From contig NZ_CP084560.1 of NCBI RefSeq assembly GCF_021789175.1, forward strand, positions 1,302,001-1,366,000: 64,000 bases of DNA, read 5' to 3'. Each line of letters begins with the position of its first letter. Within the stretch, counting starts at the first letter, position 1. This document shows, piece by piece, positions 57,233 through 64,000 of this stretch. The DNA comes from Arthrobacter sp. FW306-2-2C-D06B (GTDB lineage Bacteria; Actinomycetota; Actinomycetes; Actinomycetales; Micrococcaceae). The notes beneath the pieces were generated by a model, which was not told where the DNA came from, searched no databases, and worked only from the letters and a program-made list of their open reading frames with translations. The position numbers and the translations under genes are program-made.

Positions 57233-60010
57233 ATGTTGACAGCAGGCAGTGCATCTACGGTCCGTGCCGTTCAGTCCGGGAGCGGGTCCCGGTACCAGGC
57301 ATTCGACGCATCTTCGGCTCCGTCCTCGCCTGATGGAACCGGAGGCAAATCGGCAATTTCGACGGCCTGGCCGCCGATTGGACCTAGGGCCGCCGTTGAA
57401 GACATCGCCGTCGCACTGGCAGCTTCCAAGGGTGGTGTCCTTGTTACGGGGCCGTCGGGGAGCGGCAAGAGCTACTTGACTACTCGCGCGGTGAACGAAC
57501 TACGCGGGCGCTCTTTCGTCGTCGTCATCCGGGGCAGCGCCGCGTTGGCGAGATCACCGTACGGCGCCCTCAATATCCTTTTGAGCGACCTTGACCCGGG
57601 ATACCTGGCGCATCCCGTCCTGGTGCTGTCGGCGCTCACCAATTTGCTCCGTGAGCGCTCCGAGGGAAAGCCGGTATACCTGGTCATAGAAAACGCGGCC
57701 GAGCTTGATGAGTTGGCGGCGATGACAGTGGCCCAACTCGCGCGGAACGGCACTGCGCAGCTTGTCCTCACCTGTACGGACCCGCAGCGCCTCTGCGGCG
57801 AGATCACGCGGCTTTGCGGTGATGGGTTCCTGCACCGGATAGACCTCAAACCACTGACATTCCAGGAATCGCACGCTTGGCTCGAGGCAGGACTGGGAGC
57901 ACAGGTCTCTGCGTCCGGCGCCCATGCCCTGTGGACGGCAAGCGGAGGCAACCCCCACTACCTCAAGATGCTCGCGGCGGAGCTCGCCGAATCCGGTTCG
58001 CTCCTGAAAAGCGACGGCGTCTGGGTCCTGACTTCCCGCAGCGAACAGCACGGCAGGGCGATCACCGACCTCATCACCACGCGGCTTGGGCGAATGGGCG
58101 ACGGTGAGCGCAAAGTCCTGGAGATCCTTTCCCTGGCAAGGGCCGTGCCCCTGGAATCCCTGCTGGCGCTGGCTCCGGCGGACGATGTGGACTCCTTGGA
58201 AAAAAGGAGCATCCTCGTCGTCGACGATTCGCTGCCCAGGATGGCCCGGCTCCAAAGCCAGCTGGTGGGTGACGTGGTCCGGGCGAATGTTCCCCCTGGC
58301 CGCAGCAACGAACTCCGGGGCCTGCTCCTTAGGTCGATGGATCCGGCCCTTGGCCAACGCCCGATGCTGCTATCCATGGCCGCGTGGGCATTGGACTGCG
58401 GCGCCCAGCTGGGAAGGGAAGAGGCGCTTGAAGCTGCCGCGACCGCGAACCGGCAACTTGATGCGCGGCTGGCCCTGCGCCTGGTCCGGTCCATTCCAGG
58501 CCACGCAACCGTGCCGGGGGCAATAGCCGAGGAAGCCCGGGCGATGATGACCCTGGGTGACGTCGCCGGTGCCAGGGACCTGCTGAGTCTTCATTTGGAG
58601 GAACCCGGGGATGAATCCACCCTTGCCGAATGGGTCCGGCTCAAGCTGGCCGAGGCCGCGGTCCTTCTGGCCCTTCCCGAAACTACGGCGCAAGCGTGCG
58701 AAACGCTGGCCCACGTCCGCCAGCGGCTCGACGACGAAATCGGCGAAGGACAGGACATCGCCGCCTTGCGGGAGGAACTTGTCCTGGCCGAATCGCAGGC
58801 AGCCAGCTATTCGGGTTCCTACGGCGAGATGGCAGCAAGACTGGAAGAGGTCCTTCAAGACTTTGAATCGCACGGCACCGAATTCCGCCTCCTTGCGGGA
58901 AGCTGGCTGTGCGAGGCGTGGGCCCTGACGGGACGGCAATCCGAGGCGGCGGACATGGCGGAACAGCTGATGGCTGACTGCCATGATCCCGCAGTGTCGG
59001 TCGCCGCAGCCCGGCGCGCCACATCGCGGCTCCGGTTCGCCTTCGTCCTTGCAGGACGGTGGGATAAAGAGGCGGAAATGGTCCAACCAGGCGATGACCT
59101 CCTGGTTTCCGCGGCCGAGGCACTGCCCACGGCGATCGATCTTCCCAAAGCGATCTTCCGGTGCCTGCAAGGGCGGGGCCAGGACGGTTTGGACGCTCTC
59201 ATTCCGGTGATAAGCCAGTTGCGGGTCCAGGACAACGAGGGCATGCTGGATGTCGCCTGCACGGCGGCGGCCTACGCCTCGGCCTTGCAAGGTATGCAGG
59301 AGCAGGCCATGCGCTTTCTGAAGGAAGCTTCCACCCAGCCGCGCCGGCCGACGTGGCGCAAGGAGCGGACGAAGAGGTACCTCGCGGCGTTGGCCCGGGA
59401 CCGGGTCGACGGCCCGGAGGCCGCCGTCGAGGAACTCCTGCGCTTGGCCGACGCCGACCGGGACGAAGGCGCCCCCGGGCACGAGATCTTTTGCCTCAGT
59501 TCAGCGGTTCGGCTTGGCGCAGTTGCAGCCGCCCCACGGCTGTTGGACTCGGCCCTCCGGTGCCAGGGACGATTCGCCGAACTGTGCGTTGCGTATGCGC
59601 GGGCGACGATGTCCGGAAGCGCAGAGCTTCTTCTTGAGGCGGCACGGTTGGCCGAAGGCATGCAGAACGACAGGTTCGCCTTCGACATCGCTGAGACAGT
59701 GTTGCACTTGGACCAGGTTCAGCTGGACAAGACGGCCCTCAGGAAGGCGCGGCAACTCGCGGAGACGTGCCGGCAGCGCTTGCGCACCCCGCAAAGCGGC
59801 AACCAAGAGGGGTTGAAGCTGACTGCCCGCGAGATGGAGATCGCCAAGCTGGCGGCGAACCGGGAGAGCAATAAGGGTATCGCTGCGAAGCTCCATGTTT
59901 CAGTTCGCACGGTGGAGGGGCACCTCTACCAGATCTTCGGCAAGCTGAAAATCGTTGAACGCTCCGAGCTGAGCTTCGCGCTTGGCAACGTCGAAGGTGG
60001 TGCGAAATGA
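57233..60010 (+). CDS. LuxR-family STAND (LAL) regulator 3
   Basis: A 925-residue paralogue. Walker A is canonical (GPSGSGKS, 73-80). The Walker B region is VYLVIENAAELDE (148-160), with Asn where regulators 2 and 4 have Asp of the DDAH/EDAH motif. The ASGGNP motif, TPR-like middle and C-terminal LuxR HTH (LTAREMEIAKLAANRESNKG, SVRTVEGHLYQIF) follow. ATG 57233 was preferred because TGGGGGT lies 9 bases upstream; an upstream TTG at 57194 lacks a ribosome site. The stop overlaps regulator 4 by 4 bp. It has its own upstream region with the GAGTAC cluster. Confidence 0.87.
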   Translation: MLTAGSASTVRAVQSGSGSRYQAFDASSAPSSPDGTGGKSAISTAWPPIGPRAAVEDIAVALAASKGGVLVTGPSGSGKSYLTTRAVNELRGRSFVVVIRGSAALARSPYGALNILLSDLDPGYLAHPVLVLSALTNLLRERSEGKPVYLVIENAAELDELAAMTVAQLARNGTAQLVLTCTDPQRLCGEITRLCGDGFLHRIDLKPLTFQESHAWLEAGLGAQVSASGAHALWTASGGNPHYLKMLAAELAESGSLLKSDGVWVLTSRSEQHGRAITDLITTRLGRMGDGERKVLEILSLARAVPLESLLALAPADDVDSLEKRSILVVDDSLPRMARLQSQLVGDVVRANVPPGRSNELRGLLLRSMDPALGQRPMLLSMAAWALDCGAQLGREEALEAAATANRQLDARLALRLVRSIPGHATVPGAIAEEARAMMTLGDVAGARDLLSLHLEEPGDESTLAEWVRLKLAEAAVLLALPETTAQACETLAHVRQRLDDEIGEGQDIAALREELVLAESQAASYSGSYGEMAARLEEVLQDFESHGTEFRLLAGSWLCEAWALTGRQSEAADMAEQLMADCHDPAVSVAAARRATSRLRFAFVLAGRWDKEAEMVQPGDDLLVSAAEALPTAIDLPKAIFRCLQGRGQDGLDALIPVISQLRVQDNEGMLDVACTAAAYASALQGMQEQAMRFLKEASTQPRRPTWRKERTKRYLAALARDRVDGPEAAVEELLRLADADRDEGAPGHEIFCLSSAVRLGAVAAAPRLLDSALRCQGRFAELCVAYARATMSGSAELLLEAARLAEGMQNDRFAFDIAETVLHLDQVQLDKTALRKARQLAETCRQRLRTPQSGNQEGLKLTAREMEIAKLAANRESNKGIAAKLHVSVRTVEGHLYQIFGKLKIVERSELSFALGNVEGGAK

Positions 60011-62688
60011 CTGAAGTGGTTGCGGCCGATGCGCTCGTCGGACGATACAACGTGATGGCAGCCGTCGTCGACTGCCTTCTTGACGCCAATGGTCCCGGGG
60101 TCCTGCTTTTCGGTGACGCGGGCATCGGCAAGACGGCACTGATTAACGAAGTGGTCCATGAATTGGGGCAACGCGTCCGCCCGTTCAGGGTCTTTGCCGG
60201 CCCCACTCTGGCCTCTGTGCCGTTTGCTGCCTTGGCACCCTTGCTGACGGCTTTGACCCCAAGCCAGATCAACGAACCATTGTCGGTCCTGAGGGCCGTA
60301 GTTGCGGCGTTGAACCCGGCAGGACAGCCGCATCCGGCCCCGGCCGTGCTGATCGTGGAAGACGCACATCACATCGATGACAGCAGCGTGGCTGTCCTGG
60401 CACAGCTGGCGGCAGCGGAAGCCGCAAAAGTCGTGTTCTTGTGCCGTCCGTATCCCGCGCCGCCGGCGGAGGTTTTCTCGATGTGGTCCGAAGGGCTCGT
60501 GGACCGATTCGACCTGCAGCCGCTCAACGAGCAGGAAGTCAACCAACTTTGCGCCCAGGCCTTGGATGCGCCCGTCGTCCAGGGCACCAGCGCCGTCCTT
60601 TGCAAGTACTCCGGCGGAAACCCGATGTTCCTGCTGGAACTCGTCGAGCACGCAAAATCGTTGGGCCAATTGGTCTGCCGCAACGACGCCTGGATGCTTT
60701 CGGGCGAGCTCCGGGGGACCAGCGTGCGTTTGATGGACCTTGTCCGGAACCAGATCCTGATGCTGGGAGCCGCGCAGCGTGAGACCCTGGAGACCGTGGC
60801 ACTGGCGGAGCCCGTCCCGCTGAATGTAGTGCAACAGGCCAGCGACTCCAGCGCCGTGGATGAACTGCAGGAACTGCATTTCATCGAGATCGCGTCCGAC
60901 CCCGAGCGGCATGTCCGGCTGGCCCAGCCGCTGGTTGGCGAAGTGATTCGCCAACTGGTCCCGACCGCCCACAGCATGACCATCCGGCGGCGCATCGTGA
61001 ACCTCATGGAGTCCAAGCCCCAGACCATGGACGGACTGCTGCGCTACGTCTCCTGGGGATTGGAATCCGGCACCGAGATTCCGGACTCCGACATCCTGGA
61101 AGCGGCCCAGCTGGCCAACCGGTTGTTCATCCCCAGCTACGTGGAACGGGTAGCCGGGGCAATCAAGGATCCTTCCCTGAGGCTGTCCGCCCAAGTGGAG
61201 GTGGCGCGGGCCAAATGGTACCGGGGCGACATCCGGGGCGCGGTGTCGTCGCTTGCAGGGGTCGTGGATCGGACAAATGATCCGCGGACGGTCCGGCAGG
61301 CATCGATGTTGGCGGCCCAGCTTGCCGGGCGACAAGGCGTCGGGCCGAACGCCATCAAACAGGCAGCGTACGAATGGGAAGCAGCCCTGGCCAGGCTCGC
61401 CGAATCCCGTCAGGGCATCGACCCGGACGAGCTGGAACGCGGGAAGCTGGGAAGCAGGCTCCTTTCGCTGGAAGGCCGCCAAACCGAAGGCCACCACATC
61501 GAGACGGAGCGTGAGCTCCGCCAGATCTGGAAAGAAACGGACGACGACGAGTCCCGCCTCGTCGCGGGCACCCTCCTCGCAGAGGCCATGGCCGTCACTG
61601 GACGGCCGGTTTCCGCCATCCAGATTCTGATGGAGATACAGGAGATGGTCGCCACGAGCGGCGACTGGAGCCTCCAGTACGCCGGGATGGTGATGCGTCG
61701 CTACATCCTTGCCTTGCAACAGGCAGGCGAGTTCGGCGTCCTCGAAGCGTTCCTCAAGAACCATGTTTCCCAGGCACCGAACTCCCTGATCTATTCAGGC
61801 GGGATGTTCCACCTGGCTGCGGGAATGGTGGACCTGCGCCGCGGAGACCTGGGGGTGGCGCTGCCAAGGCTTCGCCAAGCGGTCAGCATGCTTCGTGTCT
61901 CCGACATGGGAAGCGACCTGCCCGACGCCGTTGCTGCCGCCGCGTACGCGGCGTCGATCCTGAAACGCCGGGATACTGCGATGACGTACTCAAACGAATA
62001 CGACGCATTGATGCGGGAAGGCGTGCATCCGTCGCTGCTGGCACAGGGTCACGCGGCAGTAGCGCGAGCCGAGCATACCGGAACGCAAACAGCGATCGCG
62101 AGACTCATGTCCCTTGCGGATTCCGCGGCCGCGGACGGAGCCATCGGCGCCGAGATAGAAATCCTGATGTTGGTCCTGAGGCTGGGAGACCCCAGTGTGG
62201 CGCGTCGGCTGATAGCAGTAGCCGAGGGCAGCGAAGGCCGCACTGCGGAGTTCGCCTTGAGCGTCGGGATTGCCCTCGCGCACAAGGACGCGGATCGCCT
62301 CATTGAGCTGAGTGATTCGGCAGCCAGGGACGGGCTCGAGCTTGCCGCCGCTGACTGCGCCAGCCACGCCCTGCGGATCCTGGAAAGCAGGGGAGACAAG
62401 GCGCGCCAGCTCGAGGGACAGCGGCTCCTCAAGCGCCGCACCGCTGCCCTCGACAAGGCCGGCCCGGCGGTTGAAGGAGTCTCCCCGGATCTCCAGAAGC
62501 TGACCCGGCGCGAACAGGAAATCGCAACGCTCGTGCAGTCGGGATCGAGCAACAAGGACATTGCGCTCAGCTTGGGCCTGTCGTTGCGCACCGTTGAAGG
62601 CCACTTGTACCGAATGTTTGCCAAGCTTGGCATCAGCCACCGGGAAGACTTGATGAACGGTGCCCACGGCACGCAGGGCGTGGGCTAG
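60007..62688 (+). CDS. LuxR-family STAND (LAL) regulator 4
   Basis: An 893-residue paralogue and the only one of the four with both nucleotide motifs canonical: Walker A GDAGIGKT (36-43) and Walker B VLIVEDAHHIDD (114-125). It also has SGGNP, the TPR-like middle and a LuxR HTH (LTRREQEIATLVQSGSSNKD, SLRTVEGHLYRMF). Coupled to regulator 3 by an ATGA overlap. Family knowledge suggests ATP-dependent switching triggered by a ligand or partner protein; neither is known. Downstream lies a sugar-nucleotide dehydrogenase gene. Confidence 0.9.
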   Translation: MTEVVAADALVGRYNVMAAVVDCLLDANGPGVLLFGDAGIGKTALINEVVHELGQRVRPFRVFAGPTLASVPFAALAPLLTALTPSQINEPLSVLRAVVAALNPAGQPHPAPAVLIVEDAHHIDDSSVAVLAQLAAAEAAKVVFLCRPYPAPPAEVFSMWSEGLVDRFDLQPLNEQEVNQLCAQALDAPVVQGTSAVLCKYSGGNPMFLLELVEHAKSLGQLVCRNDAWMLSGELRGTSVRLMDLVRNQILMLGAAQRETLETVALAEPVPLNVVQQASDSSAVDELQELHFIEIASDPERHVRLAQPLVGEVIRQLVPTAHSMTIRRRIVNLMESKPQTMDGLLRYVSWGLESGTEIPDSDILEAAQLANRLFIPSYVERVAGAIKDPSLRLSAQVEVARAKWYRGDIRGAVSSLAGVVDRTNDPRTVRQASMLAAQLAGRQGVGPNAIKQAAYEWEAALARLAESRQGIDPDELERGKLGSRLLSLEGRQTEGHHIETERELRQIWKETDDDESRLVAGTLLAEAMAVTGRPVSAIQILMEIQEMVATSGDWSLQYAGMVMRRYILALQQAGEFGVLEAFLKNHVSQAPNSLIYSGGMFHLAAGMVDLRRGDLGVALPRLRQAVSMLRVSDMGSDLPDAVAAAAYAASILKRRDTAMTYSNEYDALMREGVHPSLLAQGHAAVARAEHTGTQTAIARLMSLADSAAADGAIGAEIEILMLVLRLGDPSVARRLIAVAEGSEGRTAEFALSVGIALAHKDADRLIELSDSAARDGLELAAADCASHALRILESRGDKARQLEGQRLLKRRTAALDKAGPAVEGVSPDLQKLTRREQEIATLVQSGSSNKDIALSLGLSLRTVEGHLYRMFAKLGISHREDLMNGAHGTQGVG

Positions 62689-62957
62689 CCGCCCGCGCGA
62701 CTCGCTTGCCCCCTGCGATCGGGTGACCGCTCCCCGGAAGCCGCCTTCCGCCGTCGTGCTCTCCAACAAAAGGGCGCGAGGAGTAAAAGCGAGTACTGAA
62801 TCGAGTGGTTAAAAGTGCTCGGACGGGTAGTCAATGGCCTCGGAAGGGACCGCGCATCCAAAGACGGGTAGAGCCCACTCGCGCCCGCCCTAGGGGTTCG
62901 TTAATACGCTTTTCCTGATGGCAACCGCCACTCATTTGGGGATAAGTGGGTCTCAAG
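62689..62957. promoter_or_regulatory. intergenic region after the LAL block
   Basis: No ORF is supported in these 269 bases. The region contains GAGTAAAA (62781-62788), CGAGTACTGA (62790-62799) and CGAGTGGT (62802-62809) in close succession, resembling the sites before regulator 3, and a short GGAAG/CTTCC stem near 62737. TTAATAC near 62900 could belong to a promoter for the downstream genes. Confidence 0.35.
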
Positions 62958-63170
62958 ATGAAACGCAGGAAGAATTCTTTGCTTCAGGAAAACCACCCGG
63001 GGATCCGGCGAGAAGTCAACTCCAATGCAAACGGTCTCCCGCATTCGGCGGGTACCCCCACAATCGAGCCGGCGGCGGGCGGTCATGTGCCCTCTGAGAC
63101 CAGGGCACGTCCCGTTTCGCCGCCGGCTTTCTTTCACACTGGAGACAACAGGCACCGGGAGGTCGACTGA
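62958..63170 (+). CDS. doubtful small ORF (70 aa) before the dehydrogenase
   Basis: ATG 62958 opens a 70-residue frame beginning MKRRKNSLLQENHPG, rich in Arg, Pro and His, with no hydrophobic segment and no recognised family. The stop lies 2 bases before the dehydrogenase ATG, and its last codons overlap that gene's GGGAGG, so it could be a coupled leader peptide. It may equally be chance in high-GC DNA. Confidence 0.3.
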   Translation: MKRRKNSLLQENHPGIRREVNSNANGLPHSAGTPTIEPAAGGHVPSETRARPVSPPAFFHTGDNRHREVD

Positions 63171-63172
63171 CC

Positions 63173-64000
63173 ATGGCACCGAACACGAAGGTAAAGACCC
63201 TCAAGGCAGAGCCCAGCGGGAGCTCGCAGTCCTTGCACACGCAGGCACCAGCTTGGCCGGAGGGCGCGGGAACACGGACAACCACACAGGACCAGGCTTT
63301 TACTTTCGACGTGGCGATCGTAGGCATGGGCTATGTCGGCCTGCCCACGGCCCTGGCCATCAACGCCTCGGGTCGGCGTGTTCTCGGCCTTGACGTGTCC
63401 GACGCCCGCCTGGCCGTGATCCGGGAGCAACGGGCAGATCTTCTGGACTCCGACAGGGAACGGCTCAGCAACGCGCTGCTGGACCCGACCTTCATGCTGA
63501 GCAGCGATTTGTCGTTGCTTGCCCACGCGGCGGCAGTGGTTGTGTGCGTTCCCACCCCCGTAGACGAGTACCTGGTTCCGGACCTCGGTATTCTTCGGGC
63601 GGCCTGCGCCTCGGTGGTCGATTTCGCCACCACCGGCCAGTTGCTGATGCTGACCTCTACAACCTACGTCGGATCCACGCGTGACCTTCTGGCTCTGCCC
63701 TTGGCTGCGAGGGGACTCATTCCGGGACGTGACGTGTTCGTGGCCTTCTCGCCCGAGCGCATCAATCCTGGCGTGGATTCGTTCTCCCACGAAGACGTGC
63801 CCCGGGTAGTTGGCGGCGTGACCCCGGCCTGCGGCGAAGTTGCCGAACGGCTCCTGAGCGCCAGCACGAAGCTGGTCCACGTTGTGCCGTCTGCGGACGT
63901 CGCCGAAATGACCAAGCTCGTGGAGAACACCTTCAGGGCCGTCAATATCGCTTTGGCCAACGAATTCGCTGATATCTGCCACGAACTCAACATGGAAGTC
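63173..64000 (+). CDS. nucleotide-sugar dehydrogenase (UDP-ManNAc / UDP-Glc dehydrogenase superfamily), 3' end outside window
   Basis: NAD-dependent four-electron oxidation of a UDP-sugar to the uronic acid, for an exported polysaccharide. The first 276 residues are present: a 45-residue hydrophilic leader, the Rossmann motif VAIVGMGYVGLPTA with GMGYVG at 51-56, VVCVPTPVDE, TSTTYVGSTRDLL, FSPERINPG and the conserved TKLVENTFRAVNIALANE. The SPERxxPG and TKLVENTFR motifs favour the WecC/TviB branch over classic UDP-glucose dehydrogenase, but the catalytic Cys region is outside the window. GGGAGG lies 10 bases before the ATG. Confidence 0.9.
   Translation, partial: MAPNTKVKTLKAEPSGSSQSLHTQAPAWPEGAGTRTTTQDQAFTFDVAIVGMGYVGLPTALAINASGRRVLGLDVSDARLAVIREQRADLLDSDRERLSNALLDPTFMLSSDLSLLAHAAAVVVCVPTPVDEYLVPDLGILRAACASVVDFATTGQLLMLTSTTYVGSTRDLLALPLAARGLIPGRDVFVAFSPERINPGVDSFSHEDVPRVVGGVTPACGEVAERLLSASTKLVHVVPSADVAEMTKLVENTFRAVNIALANEFADICHELNMEV

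Noticed and set aside
59926..61764. 612-aa open frame antisense to LAL regulator 4
   Set aside because: It crosses the regulator 3/4 junction, has no motif, and its composition is that of an antisense shadow.

Overview
The window is a chromosomal segment from a high-GC Gram-positive bacterium, most likely an Arthrobacter-type member of the Micrococcaceae. The evidence is high GC with frequent GTG starts, a WhiB regulator, an Rpf resuscitation factor, DUF4245, DUF3499, DUF5719 and TIGR03089 proteins, and gene order shared with mycobacteria (fumarase-DUF4245-glpX; purE-purK-GtrA-TIGR03089; whiB2-metallopeptidase-DUF3499; pmt/rsmI; tatD-rpfB-ksgA-ispE; TetR-glmU-prs-rplY-pth). The genus is an inference. 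No phage, plasmid, rRNA or CRISPR features were seen.

Layout. 1-3.9 kb: end of a prepilin peptidase, a Nudix hydrolase, a small membrane protein, and a TetR/DHA2 efflux operon. 3.9-9.1 kb: fumC, beta-carbonic anhydrase, DUF4245, glpX, and a possibly truncated DUF559 gene. 9.1-14.6 kb: FemAB-type peptidyltransferase, manA, purE, purK, GtrA, TIGR03089. 14.6-23.4 kb: WhiB, a giant membrane glycosyltransferase, DUF5719, zincin-like protein, DUF3499, Trm112-like protein, ahcY. 23.4-29.5 kb: two L,D-transpeptidases, RDD protein, SpoIIM-like protein, DUF1461 (Lit-like) protein. 29.6-34 kb: protein mannosyltransferase, rsmI, aldehyde dehydrogenase. 34-39.2 kb: a MoxR-DUF58-transglutaminase operon on the minus strand. 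39.4-51.4 kb: tatD, rpf, ksgA, ispE, ABC-F ATPase, a non-coding inverted-repeat element, TetR, tRNA-Gln, glmU, prs, rplY, pth. 51.5-64 kb: four consecutive giant LuxR-type STAND (LAL) regulators, a doubtful small ORF, and the start of a nucleotide-sugar dehydrogenase.

Much of the content serves the cell envelope: precursor supply (manA, glmU), peptidoglycan handling (FemAB, two L,D-transpeptidases, Rpf), protein mannosylation, a large glycosyltransferase and the dehydrogenase. The rest is mostly translation and central metabolism.

The least ordinary part is the LAL block. The four paralogues form two translationally overlapping pairs, show different degrees of erosion of the Walker motifs, and have GAGTAC-type motifs in the surrounding intergenic DNA. 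Other notable features are a 426-bp element with long inverted arms at 45.6-46.1 kb, two copies of a 66-bp palindromic repeat, a recurring layout that places a TANNNT hexamer 6-8 bases before the start codon of at least twelve genes (leaderless mRNAs), and a probable CTG start codon on the glycosyltransferase.
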